From assembly GCA_036365455.1 (NCBI GenBank), contig JAWQUS010000017.1:930001-994000 (forward strand): DNA of 64,000 nt. Direction: 5' to 3'. Each line of letters starts with the position of its first letter. Within the stretch, counting starts at the first letter, position 1. The notes below the pieces were generated by a model. The model had not been told where the DNA came from and did not search any database. It saw only the letters and a program-made list of their open reading frames with translations. A program made the translations under genes and the position numbers. Origin of the DNA: Macrosoma leucophasiata (Eukaryota; Arthropoda; Insecta; Lepidoptera; Hedylidae). Below, in pieces: positions 24,501 through 29,692 of this stretch.

Positions 24501-26758
24501 TCAGTGAGCTCGTGAGGTACCCAAATATCGAGCTTTTCTTTGTACCCAGCTTTTTTCAAATGCGCCAAAACTGTTTTGTGATCAATTCTCAGTTCTTCAG
24601 CTACGTCGTAACTACTGATATGTCGATCTTGCTCCACTTTTTCAAAAATGGCATCCATTTTATCCGTAATAGGGCGACCAGAGCTAGGTGCATCTTTGAC
24701 ATCAAAATTTCCGGATTGAAAACGCTTAAACCAAATTTGTGCTACTCTCACAGACACTGCACTAGGTCCATAAACATCGCAAATTTTTTTCGCTGCTTGC
24801 GTTGCATTTTTACCTTTTTTGTAGTAAAATTTTAAAATGTATCGAACTTTTTCATTAGATTCACTCATCTTGACAGTACGAAAAACAAATGAAAATCACA
24901 CATTTGCCATAATTTGAATTTGGAATTATGTTCTTTAAAATTTTAACATTCAATGATACCAAAACCAGCCAGATACAAATACTACAGCCAAAGAGATTTA
25001 ATTACAAGTTCATACATACTATAATGCGAAAAGACTTTTTCCCCAACCTATTATTTGGAAACACATAAAATAGCAATGAAAAAATTACTTCATAAATCAC
25101 GAATTACACAACAGTCCATTTTCAACCATGTTCAAAAACGAGAAGGTTCTCAATTCGGCCGGTACATATATTTTTGTATTTATGTACGCCAATTTCGCCG
25201 AGATTTATGGACCGATTTACGTAATTCTTTTTTTGTTTGATACAGAATAGTTTTGAATTATTATTATTATTATTTTTTTTATGTAATAAAAGTGGCAAAC
25301 AAGCATGCAGTTCACATTGATGTTAAGTTATGACTGCAGCCTATAGACACCCACACAATGACCAGAGTTCAAAATGCAGATGCGCTGCCACTCCTGAGGC
25401 ATTAGGTGATATGCCTCTGTGCCTGAAATTACAAGGCCGTTCATTACCACCTGACCGGAACACGATAGTGCTGAACACTACCATTTAGCGGCAAGTATAT
25501 TAGGCAATGCGGTGGTGCCTACGCCCGCGAGCTCCGTCACTGGAACTCTACCACCAGTAAAAAATAAATTATTATTAGTTATTTATTAGTTTTTATTTTA
25601 TGAGCATTTTTTGTAATATCAATTTATTCATCCTTTAGTTACTTACTTTTTCCTTTATGGTTCACATCTCAAATGATATGGTATATGACAGTAATTCCGT
25701 CCAATTTTGTTCACGATATTATGCTTGCACATTACAAAAGTTTCATGTGAACTTTCCCAAGACATGGATTCTTTTCGATTCTTGAAGTACATTATTATTG
25801 CTTGCAAAAATATCAGTACTATCACTCGAAGCTTGTAATTTCTAGATCGCAGATAAACTAAAATAATATTCTTATTAATGCTTATTAAATTTCTCTTACA
25901 GAACAGTGCATCAGAATGGAGAAAAGTATTCTTCATTTCAATCGCCTTCTACTTCCTCAGTAACCTGTTCTTTATTCTTTTCTTCGCTGGAAAAGTTCAA
26001 GACTGGAATGAACCAAAACCATCTGAAAGCATTGGTAAGACATTTACAGTATACTTGGCTTAGTATAGGTTAGGATAAAATAATCCTTTCTATAATACCT
26101 AATACCTCACGGTGTTAATATAATGATGTTCTCTATGTCACTGCGAGAAAGATTGGTTTAATGACATCATCACTCTAGCCGAAAAACGTCCACCGCTGGA
26201 CAAAGCCTTCCCCCAAAAACGCCCACAACGACATAGAATAACAAAAATGTAAATAAATTAAAAAGTTTTTTAACGGCGGTAAAGTATATATATTAACAAA
26301 CATTATGCGTTGCCGTCCAACATGATGAACAACATGTTGCGCTTCAAGCAGCCAAATGTATACTTGGTTGCTTGTATACTACATTTTTATGTGATGAAGG
26401 CAAACATGCATGCAGTTCACATTGATGTTAAGTGACGGCAGCAACCTATAGACACCCACACGAAAACACATGTCAAAATGCACATGCGTTGCCACCCTTG
26501 AGACCTTTATTATGTTTATAGTTATTATGTGTATCTTTCTATATTTGCCGGCAGATAGATACTCGTAAGATAATGCGTAGGTGCCTACGCCCTCGAGTCC
26601 CTACACTGAACCTCTACCACCAGTGTTACTCTTCGTAATGTGAAGTAATGTTTGTGTAATGTCGTTATTTTTTATTTTTAGACGATAGCGAAAAAGGAAA
26701 AGAGGCCTCCAGGAAGAGCAGCAGCGCAACGGCTCCGGCTCCTGACGTTCATCTATAA
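6704..26758 (+). CDS. SLC17-family transporter gene (sialin / inorganic phosphate cotransporter-like), ten coding exons, N-terminus missing
   Basis: Coding exons: 6704-6837, 15652-15831, 18731-18869, 20931-21157, 21328-21477, 21783-21915, 22538-22662, 23525-23644, 25902-26034 and 26682-26758. All nine introns begin GT and end AG, and the phases join into 471 residues plus TAA. The product has twelve predicted membrane spans. SLC17 landmarks are visible: an Arg in TM1 ([14 protein letters not shown]), [16 protein letters not shown] in TM2, the TM4 stretch [24 protein letters not shown], and [17 protein letters not shown] in the late half. SLC17 members are plasma-membrane or organelle anion transporters driven by Na+, H+ or membrane potential. 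The substrate cannot be read from sequence. The TM4 position that is Glu in sialin/VGLUT (GLxEG) is Gln here, as I recall for many insect phosphate-cotransporter-like members. The first exon phase requires an upstream exon that donates one base; that exon with the start codon was not identified. Most introns carry transposon sequence. Confidence 0.93.
6906..7375. mobile_element. PIF/Harbinger-like non-autonomous element (470 bp)
   Basis: The left end AGCTGGGTACTCACATTCGG and the right end CCGTATGTGAGTACCCAGCT are inverted repeats of about 21 bp with one mismatch. They are flanked by the trinucleotide TAA on both sides (6903-6905 and 7376-7378), a target duplication allowed for PIF/Harbinger (TWA). 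Inside, a frame at about 7186-7360 reads [20 protein letters not shown], which resembles the start of a MADF DNA-binding domain found in accessory proteins of this superfamily. That resemblance is by eye. The element sits in the first SLC17 intron of the window. Confidence 0.72.
7595..7768 (-). repeat. Family A1 repeat (3' portion)
   Basis: Starts with the T-rich complement of the A tail, then AAACAAGCATGCAGTTCACA, the CTGCAGCCTATAGACACCC block and ends at ATTACAGGGCCGT. The head half is missing. Confidence 0.82.
7769..8290 (-). repeat. Family F-related repeat (subtype F2)
   Basis: From about 7891 to 8287 the sequence is the reverse complement of 14187-14590. Shared landmarks are TCGTTGGATAGGTCTTTC, TTAACTGTTCGTGACTTATT and the end CGCACTTGACCGGTT. 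Differences are substantial, so the copies are old. Confidence 0.75.
8291..9440. other. Intron sequence with a LINE 3' end trace; otherwise nothing recognised
   Basis: At about 8680-8765 the words AAATAGCTTCCAGTTCAG and TGATTTTCAACTG are shared with 22395-22465, indicating a common repeat, probably a LINE 3' end. The remaining sequence shows no convincing coding or repeat signal. Confidence 0.4.
9441..9790. repeat. Dispersed repeat fragment with ACGGCTGGACCGATT motif
   Basis: Contains GAAACGGCTGGACCGATTCT and TTTGTGAGCATATTGGGTAG. The phrase about an 'ACGGCTGGACCGATT' core recurs in Families G and H, so this is a relative. Boundaries are not clear. Confidence 0.4.
10230..10265. repeat. Short hairpin
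   Basis: TGAAAGTCAACTC and GAGTTGACTTTCA are perfect inverse complements separated by about 7 bp. Confidence 0.6.
10470..10634. repeat. Imperfect foldback element
   Basis: The left arm (AATAGATAGTTAC ... AATTTTATGAAAATCTAAC) is answered by the right arm (TAAGTTTTCATAAAATTTG ... CAGTTATCTATTTTT). The outer ends are A-rich and T-rich runs. Arms of about 65 bp are imperfect, consistent with an old foldback or MITE copy. Confidence 0.55.
10635..10942 (+). repeat. Family G repeat
   Basis: Carries AATAACCGCTTTTTACTAAA, the (TCTG)n stretch, AACGGCTTTACCGATTTTGA and the terminal CGCGGACACAGCTAGTTTTA. Copies at 34604-34930 (+), 35468-35747 (-) and 42952-43268 (-) share the same order. Confidence 0.8.
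11150..11345 (+). repeat. tRNA-derived SINE fragment (SINE-D relative)
   Basis: Begins with a B-box-like GGTTCGATGCC and the SINE-D-like AAATTTTTCTTTCCATT. The end (GCTCGCCAGTTGTCCAGTAA ... GCCGTCTCGAGAC) resembles 27885-27950. The A-box half is missing. Confidence 0.5.
11357..11594. repeat. Foldback element with long inverted arms
   Basis: The left arm starting ATTAGTTCGATCGTCGAACT (from 11357) and the right arm ending AGTTCGACGATCGAACTAAT (to 11594) are inverse complements. The match is perfect for about 31 bp and continues imperfectly to about 55 bp. The 130-bp centre has no coding capacity. Confidence 0.8.
11595..12330. other. Intron sequence, nothing recognised
   Basis: No repeat family member or coding homology was recognised. 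An open frame of about 75 codons at 11981-12208 has no family resemblance. Confidence 0.4.
12333..12608 (+). repeat. Family A1 repeat
   Basis: GAGCTCCAGTGACGGAGCTC through GTTCAGCACTATCGTGTTCC, TTTCCGGCACAGAGGCATAA and CATGTTTGCC-type 3' end. The first few bases of the family head are replaced by a fragment of another Family A 3' end (AGTTCACATTGAT). Confidence 0.85.
12636..12706. repeat. Long hairpin
   Basis: TTGTCCATTGTGCGTTATT (about 12646-12664) is matched in inverse by AATAACGCACAATGGACAA (about 12675-12693) with a 10-bp spacer, and the pairing continues outward as GGAC/GTCC with one mismatch. Confidence 0.8.
12725..12850 (-). repeat. Family A2 repeat (partial)
   Basis: AAGGTGGCAAACAAGTATAC, TTCACATTGATGTTAAG, then an internal deletion to GCCTTAGTTGTTATGTCTCT and TAACAGGGCCATA. 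Confidence 0.75.
12850..13135 (+). repeat. LINE 3' end fragment and a CTAGT-terminated repeat
   Basis: 12866-12920 (GGAGGCTTAAGTCCAGCAGT ... GATAATGATGATAATGAT) looks like the 3' end of a common LINE with a (GAT) tail. 12955-13135 begins TATATAAATCTCGTGTCACA and ends GGGGCGGGCCGCTAGTATAA, a familiar dispersed lepidopteran repeat type. Confidence 0.55.
13278..13534. repeat. Local direct duplication, copy 1
   Basis: From GCAACGTGTCAAGC through GAGAAAGCTAAGAAATATCT and CTTGGATATTCACT to AATTATTTAAGCTTTATATG the sequence is repeated in the same order at 13968-14190. The copies have many substitutions and small gaps. Confidence 0.8.
13968..14190. repeat. Local direct duplication, copy 2
   Basis: Diverged second copy of 13278-13534, about 690 bp downstream. 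Contains GAGAAAGCTAAGAAATATCT and GACTCGTCTTGGATATTCAC. Confidence 0.8.
14187..14591 (+). repeat. Family F-related repeat (subtype F2)
   Basis: Starts AACCGGTCAAGTGCGTGTCA and TAGTGTTCCGTAGTTTTAAG, and continues through TTAAGTGTGATAGTTTTCCT to AAAGACCTGTCCAACGATAT. It is the inverse of 7891-8287. Confidence 0.75.
14592..14970 (-). pseudogene. LINE reverse transcriptase fragment, interrupted
   Basis: On the minus strand 14885-14970 reads [18 protein letters not shown], matching the segment just after the catalytic motif. 14745-14592 reads [20 protein letters not shown] then WATHIN, the conserved YLG(L)xxDxxxxWxxHI block. The two parts are separated by the RTE1 3' fragment at 14748-14873. Both halves are short and degenerate, so this is a relic. 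Confidence 0.7.
14748..14873 (-). mobile_element. RTE1 LINE, short 3' fragment
   Basis: The (GTAT)n tail followed by CTTCACGCCAGGTCCCTAAT and CTCTCGTGCCTCGTCTAC is nearly identical to the 3' end of the RTE1 copy at 2917-4686. It is inserted in an older LINE fragment. Confidence 0.88.
14975..15205 (+). repeat. Dispersed repeat with CAAA-type tail
   Basis: Begins AGCGGCCCGCCCCGACTTCG and includes TTACGGAACCCTATT, AGCCTATGTTACCCGTGAAT and AAAATCGGTGCAGTAGTTAT before (ACAA)n. It is a familiar lepidopteran dispersed repeat. The class is not certain. Confidence 0.65.
15206..15368 (-). repeat. 3' end of the LINE family seen at 1275-1503, inverted
   Basis: Starts (on +) GTTCAAAGTTCAAAGTC and continues AGTAATTTGTATCGACGTGA and GGCATTTTAATTATGAGTG, the reverse complement of about 1318-1480. 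Confidence 0.85.
15470..15508. repeat. (TA)n microsatellite
   Basis: A run of about 18 TA dinucleotides. Confidence 0.95.
15652..15831 (+). CDS. SLC17 gene exon (TM2-TM3)
   Basis: The acceptor is TTTTCCAG and the donor AAG|GTAAGG. The exon is exactly 60 codons in phase 0. It encodes [20 protein letters not shown], then [17 protein letters not shown] and a third span around [17 protein letters not shown]. The motif LSSFFWGY.xxQIPxG is diagnostic of SLC17. The preceding intron is about 8.8 kb. Confidence 0.95.
16025..16180. repeat. Inverted pair of SINE-D, tRNA-derived
   Basis: On the minus strand, 16115-16031 reads CTTCAGTAGCTCAGTTGGAA and GAGTTCGAGTCACACC, a tRNA-like A box and B box with the expected spacing. 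Directly next to it, on the plus strand, 16114-16170 reads GTGGCCGCGAGTTCGAGTCT and ends AAATTTTTCTTTCCATT. The two share the same 3' end in opposite directions, making a foldback. Confidence 0.8.
16347..16780 (+). pseudogene. LINE C-terminal fragment (RTE-like)
   Basis: The frame [19 protein letters not shown] followed by [38 protein letters not shown] and [20 protein letters not shown] matches the C-terminal end of a common insect LINE, with stop at 16759-16761. Nothing of the reverse transcriptase core is present. The 3' end carries an (AAG)n tract at about 16720-16735, as in related elements. Confidence 0.88.
16948..16999. repeat. Perfect 22-bp hairpin
   Basis: The arm ATGTGAACTGCATGCTTGTT (16948 on) and its inverse AACAAGCATGCAGTTCACAT (to 16999) pair perfectly over 22 bp around the 8-nt loop CCTCTTCG. 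Both arms are Family A 3' sequence. Confidence 0.9.
16978..17228 (-). repeat. Family A1 repeat
   Basis: AAACAAGCATGCAGTTCACA through CCGAAAATTACAGGGCGGTA and TGCTGAACACTACCATTTAG to CTCGACCACCAGTAAAA. Confidence 0.85.
17229..18415. other. Intron sequence, nothing recognised
   Basis: No gene or classified repeat was seen in this AT-rich part of the intron. Confidence 0.4.
18419..18606 (+). repeat. Family E repeat
   Basis: ACTAGCTGTTGTCCGCGGCA to AAAACCCGACTTATTTTTAT. It shares ACTTTTCCAACGAATGCAAA and GTGCGTTCTGGAGTTATAGC with copies at 54164, 59326 (reverse) and 63198. It ends about 125 bp before an SLC17 exon. Confidence 0.88.
18731..18869 (+). CDS. SLC17 gene exon (TM4)
   Basis: The acceptor follows a long T tract (TTTCAG) and the donor is GCGG|GTACGT, phase 0 to phase 1. 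It encodes [39 protein letters not shown] and MGTFVYAG. The Arg of CRILMG aligns with the TM4 arginine of the family. Seven residues later the usual acidic residue is Gln. Confidence 0.94.
18888..19075 (+). pseudogene. Heavily decayed LINE reverse transcriptase fragment
   Basis: AAAAGCGGTGTACCACAGGG reads KSGVPQG, the conserved block before the catalytic motif of jockey-type reverse transcriptases. After a frameshift, NFGPLMLIF follows. Downstream coding is disrupted by stops. Confidence 0.55.
19166..19478 (-). repeat. SINE-C, tRNA-derived, with target-site duplication
   Basis: On the minus strand the head has an A box TAGCGTAGTGG (19465-19455) and a B box GGTTCGATTCC (about 19421-19411), both full matches to the consensus. 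The body ends in ...GGGCGTGAAGTTACG. The 13-bp AATATATTATTAA flanks the element at 19153-19165 and 19479-19491. Other copies are at 54548 and 61237. Confidence 0.92.
19815..20434 (+). pseudogene. Retroelement polyprotein C-terminal fragment with a PD-(D/E)XK-like domain
   Basis: The frame encodes [60 protein letters not shown] then [19 protein letters not shown], and ends [39 protein letters not shown] and a stop at 20432-20434. This block is familiar as the end of a reverse-transcriptase-type element protein common in invertebrates. RRPDG followed by VWDATC looks like the PD...D.x core of a restriction-like nuclease. The CxC motif before RHA looks like a zinc-binding loop with a small deletion. 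The frame is open but no reverse transcriptase lies upstream, so it is a truncated copy in an SLC17 intron. A host-domesticated role cannot be excluded but is unlikely. Confidence 0.7.
20640..20875 (+). repeat. Dispersed repeat related to Family E
   Basis: Starts at (TCTG)n and ATTTTAATGAAATTTGATAC, and has two tandem forms of AAAACGACATCCACGCGGGC / AAAATGACATCCACGCGGGC before CAACAGCTAGTTTA. Related to 53880-54095. Confidence 0.6.
20931..21157 (+). CDS. SLC17 gene exon (TM5-TM6 and start of central loop)
   Basis: Acceptor TTATCAG, donor AAA|GTGAGT, phase 1 to phase 0. It continues [19 protein letters not shown], then [19 protein letters not shown] and [15 protein letters not shown], and ends in a charged loop [16 protein letters not shown]...SEKK. 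The loop motif W(I)SxEEKxYI is typical of the family's cytosolic loop between TM6 and TM7. Confidence 0.94.
21172..21295 (+). repeat. Family A1 3' half forming most of a 170-bp intron
   Basis: GGCCTCAGGAGTGGTAACGA, TCTATAGGCTGCAGTCATCA and CTTAACATCAATGTGAACTG run to about 21290, within the intron 21158-21327. The exon donor and acceptor lie just outside it. Confidence 0.88.
21328..21477 (+). CDS. SLC17 gene exon (TM7)
   Basis: Acceptor GTTTCAG, donor AGT|GTAAGT, 50 codons in phase 0. It encodes [20 protein letters not shown] followed by [20 protein letters not shown]. The pattern PWKxI.TSxPFWxIxxAHxGxxxGFW.LLTExPxY is a strong SLC17 signature. The intron before it is only 170 bp and is mostly family A repeat. 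Confidence 0.95.
21555..21735 (+). repeat. SINE-B, tRNA-derived, 5'-truncated
   Basis: ATGACCGTTTGATTCGTAGG, B box GGTTCGATCCC, and the SINE-B body through CCTACTGTGGAGCTGTGAGT. It lies in the SLC17 intron 21478-21782. Confidence 0.88.
21783..21915 (+). CDS. SLC17 gene exon (TM8)
   Basis: Acceptor TATTACAG, donor ATTG|GTTTGT, phase 0 to phase 1. It encodes [20 protein letters not shown] then [20 protein letters not shown]. The segment LSALPYxAMxxxSxxxSxxSDxLI is conserved in the family. Confidence 0.94.
22085..22470. repeat. Foldback arm and LINE 3' end traces in an SLC17 intron
   Basis: 22100-22130 repeats one arm of the foldback at 5040-5190 (TTTTGCGGATTTTCTCGCG). 22385-22465 shares CCAGTTCAG and TGATTTTCAACTGG with 8690-8765. 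The rest is A-rich. Confidence 0.5.
22538..22662 (+). CDS. SLC17 gene exon (TM9-TM10)
   Basis: Acceptor GTTTCAG, donor TTG|GTTAGT, phase 1 to phase 0. It encodes [18 protein letters not shown] and then [20 protein letters not shown] ending AGFL. The GxNGxxxxGF pattern in TM10 fits SLC17. Confidence 0.93.
22721..22756. repeat. Short hairpin
   Basis: ATTAAAGCAAGATA and TATCTTGCTTTAAT are perfect inverse complements with a one-base spacer. Confidence 0.7.
22993..23288 (+). repeat. Family A1 repeat, nearly full length
   Basis: CTGGTGGTAAAGCTCCAGTG to TGCATGCTTGTTTGCCACTT CC followed by an A-rich end. It lies in the SLC17 intron 22663-23524. Confidence 0.88.
23525..23644 (+). CDS. SLC17 gene exon (TM11)
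   Basis: Acceptor TTCACAG, donor GAG|GTAGGG, 40 codons in phase 0. It encodes [20 protein letters not shown] then [21 protein letters not shown](I/L)DLSPNFAxxLMGITN is one of the best conserved blocks of the family. The next intron holds a mariner transposon on the opposite strand. Confidence 0.95.
23769..25048 (-). mobile_element. Mariner transposon (cecropia/mauritiana-like), complete ends
   Basis: The ends GGTTGGGAAAAAAGTTTCTT (from 23769) and AAGACTTTTTCCCCAACC (to 25048) are inverted repeats of about 25 bp with a few mismatches, flanked by TA at 23767-23768 and 25049-25050. The length of 1280 bp is typical. The transposase lies on the minus strand and differs from an intact gene only by one in-frame stop. 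It sits antisense in the SLC17 intron between the TM11 and TM12 exons. Confidence 0.95.
23843..24868 (-). pseudogene. Mariner transposase with one in-frame stop
   Basis: The start codon is at 24868 ([20 protein letters not shown]). A helix-turn-helix region includes [20 protein letters not shown] and GRPI. The linker motif [10 protein letters not shown] follows. The catalytic Asp residues are in [19 protein letters not shown] and [13 protein letters not shown]; 34 residues separate the last two, so it is DD34D. At 24298-24296 a TGA interrupts KVML*VWWDW, where relatives usually have Cys, a one-base change from TGT or TGC. The frame is otherwise continuous to the stop at 23843, about 341 codons, the usual mariner length. 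Confidence 0.94.
25262..25566 (-). repeat. Family A1 repeat, nearly full length
   Basis: T-rich end, GGCAAACAAGCATGCAGTTC, GCCTGAAATTACAAGGCCGT and the head CTCTACCACCAGTAAAA. AATTATTATTA occurs on both sides (about 25256 and 25566-25580) and may be the target duplication. Confidence 0.88.
25902..26034 (+). CDS. SLC17 gene exon (TM12)
   Basis: Acceptor CTCTTACAG, donor ATTG|GTAAGA, phase 0 to phase 1. It encodes [20 protein letters not shown] then [21 protein letters not shown](R)xVFxIxAxxYxxxxxxFxxFxxGxxQxWN is the usual end of the last span, with Q.WN at the cytosolic boundary. Confidence 0.94.
26165..26230 (-). repeat. LINE 3' end fragment
   Basis: CGTCCACCGCTGGACAAAGC and CTTCCCCC are the inverse of a LINE terminus also seen at 44205-44245 (GGGGGAGGCCTTTGTCCAGC). 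Confidence 0.6.
26385..26632 (-). repeat. Family A2 repeat
   Basis: TGCATGCAGTTCACATTGAT, AACCTATAGACACCCACACG, TGCCTACGCCCTCGAGTCC and the head CCTCTACCACCAGTG. Its head end is about 50 bp from the acceptor of the last SLC17 exon. Confidence 0.8.
26682..26758 (+). CDS. SLC17 gene terminal coding exon (cytosolic tail and stop)
   Basis: The acceptor is TTATTTTTAG. The exon completes a split Asp codon and encodes a short polar tail [20 protein letters not shown] ending DVHL and TAA at 26756-26758. The tail is not conserved across the family, so support comes from splice phase, the reading frame and its position. The 3' untranslated region follows. Several AATAAA matches lie within the next 700 bp and the used one cannot be chosen. 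Confidence 0.85.
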
Positions 26759-28360
26759 AACAAACTGAAGCAAATTCGATAAAACTAGTCGTATTTTATA
26801 GGTTAAGGATAGTTGTGGCAGCTTAAAAAGCTTTGTCAATATTTGATTGAAGTATTTAGTAGAAAAAGCATTAGACTGCTACGTGTTTTGCAAAAAGTGA
26901 AAAGGTCTGACATTTTAAAATCGCTCTTATTTTTTTTATACGCATGCGAATAACATTTTGCTTTGTTAAAAACAATCAAAATATAAAATCAGTAATTAAA
27001 AATATTGAAAGAAAAATTAGACTTTGCAAATAATAGAAATTGCCAACTAATTTACCACGAAGCTATCGAAGTACCACTTTTGGGTGGCTTGGTGGTATAG
27101 CGGCTGGACTGATCATAAGCCAAATTACACATTCCATTTTTTTCTGAATTTTTAAATTCAATCGCATGTGTAATTTCGAAAAATAAAAATATGGTCCAGT
27201 TGATACTTAAATATGGTAAAACAGAATTACGTCCAAGTGAAACTAGAAAATAAATAGACGTAAAATCTGTGCATATTCGACACTTTTAAACTGTAAAGGT
27301 ATATATGTGATGAATATAGTCAATATTTATTGTATTACAATGCGTACCTAATTAATAATTATCGTAACCGACATCACATCTGAAAACGCATGGATGACTA
27401 CCTACTAGATATGGACTCTTAGATATTTTTCAATAAAAATTATGGTGACTATGAAATAACATTCAAATTTTAACAGACTTATATAAAGAGAATTGCAATC
27501 GTTGTACATTATAAATAACAATTGTTATTTATTGTACTCACACCTAAGTAGGTACCCCACATTTTTTTAACTTCCAAGAGATAGAGTAAAAATGCTTAAT
27601 TTTAACTATCTCCTATGTTAGTACCTCGCTCTTGAATTAGTAGAATTAGACGTTTATTTAGATATTAAAAAAAAAAACAAAAATATCATGATGGCAGGGA
27701 CTGATTGAACTGATCGAAAAACTGTTTATTGACCTTGACCAAATATCTACCTTATAAGTTATTCGAGAGTGGGATTATGAGGTTTTAGAACTGGCATACA
27801 ATTATTAAAGTGGCATACAATTATTAAAGTCTGTGCCTATTAATACCTTTTAGACAGGAAAAAGAAATTAAGTATAAGAACATCACGCTCGTCGCTCGCC
27901 CATTGCCCGGTGAAGTAGATTACGGCCGTCTCTAGACGAGTCGTCTTTTCTTCTACGTCAAAAAAAAATCATCCTACAAGAGACTTGACGTATAAAATAG
28001 ATACTAAAATCACTAAGTGACTTAAGATAACATTATTTATTATTTTTATACAAATAATTTACATGTGATAATAGATAATAAGTATCAGGAATATAGGATA
28101 CTATAGAATATCTTAATTCAAGTGACTTATTGAAGCCAGTATGTTGAACTTATTTAATTGAAAATATTTATTTTATTTATTATTATTTCTAATAAAGATA
28201 TGTGTAAATATTTAACTTTAGGTAAGTTATGTACAATAAAATTATTTTAATTGTGATAATTTGCCATTTCATTTTGTTACCCTCATGCAACACTTTCAAC
28301 GTTCATAAAACACCAAAAACAAGAAATTGAAACTGTCTGAGGTGTCACATGTAGGACACC
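26759..28360. other. 3' flank of the SLC17 gene with tRNA-SINE traces
   Basis: Contains the presumed 3' UTR with several AATAAA matches. 27080-27190 has an A-box-like TGGTATAGCGG and SINE-D-like words. 27885-27960 (CTCGCCCATTGCCCGGTGAA, GGCCGTCTCTAGACGAG) resembles 11280-11340. No other gene was seen. Confidence 0.5.
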
Positions 28361-28362
28361 CA

Positions 28363-28678
28363 ATTGGAACAAAGTTCCTCTTCAACTTCTAATGAATCAG
28401 TTTCACAATCCATTGTTTATTTTTAAAAATATTAAAAATAACTAAAACTACATACACACGAACACGACAAAACAAAGTACGCTTACACAGAAGACGCGCG
28501 CGTCGCGTGGCTTACCGCTGTCGAGAGGGAGAGAGAAAACGAATAAGTCAAATCCTATACTAGGCTTGCCCCCTCTCCGAGCACTACGCACTATAGCAAA
28601 AGTGTCGTGAGGAGTTTTCGCGACGCTCGCCTAGCCCCCTTAGCCAGGATACCGCGCGATAAGGAACTTCGTTCCAAT
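28363..28678. mobile_element. Short inverted-repeat (MITE-like) element
   Basis: ATTGGAACAAAGTTCCT (28363-28379) and AGGAACTTCGTTCCAAT (28662-28678) are inverted ends with one mismatch. The 316-bp body is unusually GC-rich at 28485-28665 and noncoding. I recall this end sequence from other lepidopteran DNA, so the class is inferred. Confidence 0.65.
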
Positions 28679-28839
28679 AAAAATACCTATTTGTCTCTTA
28701 ATCCAGCAATATATCAAAATTACAAACTACATGCCGATCTCCATCTTATATAACATATACCTACGTTTAAGTACGTATGTTTTCAGAATAACATTTCATT
28801 CATTGTGTACCGAACCTACTGTTATTACATCAACACAGG

Positions 28840-28985
28840 CCAGACCAAATGTGTCCCTATCCGCCATTTCCCCGACAACAGACACTTTGATCAACATGCG
28901 TCAAAGGGATGGCCCTTGTGGGGCCGGATGGGAAATATTTTCATACCCACAATATTACCCCATCGACAGGTCCCTTTTGAATTGT
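28840..28985. repeat. Unclassified repeat, copy 1
   Basis: CAAATGTGTCCCTATCCGCC through GGGAAATATTTTCATACCCA to CATCGACAGGTCCC is repeated, diverged, at 31568-31710. It is often near LINE tails, but its class is unknown. Confidence 0.65.
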
Positions 28986-29111
28986 ATTAATATCAACATA
29001 CCATCGACACAGATGTGTAAGTATTGTAGTATCACCTTTTGTAATTGTGATATGGAAATTAAAGAGTATAATGATTAAATTGATCGTAATTTATTTATTA
29101 CACCCGTTTCA

Positions 29112-29692
29112 CATCGGGGCAGCTACTACAGCTTTATAAGACCCAAGTGCGGCTCCATCTGGAATACTGCTCTCATTTGTGGGCGGGAGCCCCCAAGTAC
29201 CAGCTTGGTCCACTTGACTTCCTACAAAGACGCGCCGTTCGTATTGTTAACGTTCCGGGATTTACAGACAGGCTCGAACATCTGAGCCTGCGCAGAGATA
29301 TTGGTAGTCTATGCGTGTTATACCATCTCTACAATAGTGAGTGCTCTGTCGAACTGTTCGACATGGTGCCACCGTCTCTTTTTTTACACCGTACTACCCG
29401 CCGAAGAGAGAAGTTTCACCCTCACCGACTGGACACCTGGCAGTGCTCAACGGTGCGGTTTTTTCGTTCGTTTCTGCCCAGAACGTGTAAATTGTGGAAC
29501 GAACTTCCCTCTGAGGTGTTACCTCGGTGCTACAATATGGGGTTCTTCAAAAATGGCGTCAAAAGAGTCCTTCAGGGCTGGCAGCGCGTTGGCAACACCC
29601 CTGGTGTTGCAAATGTTCATAGGCGACGGTGACCACTTACCATCAGGTGGCCCGTCTGCTTGTCTGTCAACTTAATGACATAAAAAAAAAAG
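29112..29692 (+). pseudogene. Jockey-like LINE, 3'-terminal fragment with poly(A)
   Basis: The frame reads LLQLYKTQVRLHLEYCSHLW then AGAPKYQLGPLDFLQRRAVR, LSLRRDIGSLCVLYHLYNSE, and FRSFLPRTCKLWNELPSEV, to a stop at about 29630. These are the conserved thumb and tail regions of a jockey-type reverse transcriptase. The 3' UTR ends in TCAACTTAATGAC and a run of A at about 29681-29690. The 5' truncation is typical of incomplete reverse transcription. The remaining frame is intact, so the copy is fairly young. Confidence 0.92.

Noticed and set aside
28731..29078. A 115-codon open frame upstream of the jockey-like LINE
   Set aside because: The same DNA recurs in diverged form at 31568-31710 without keeping the frame, so it is a noncoding repeat.
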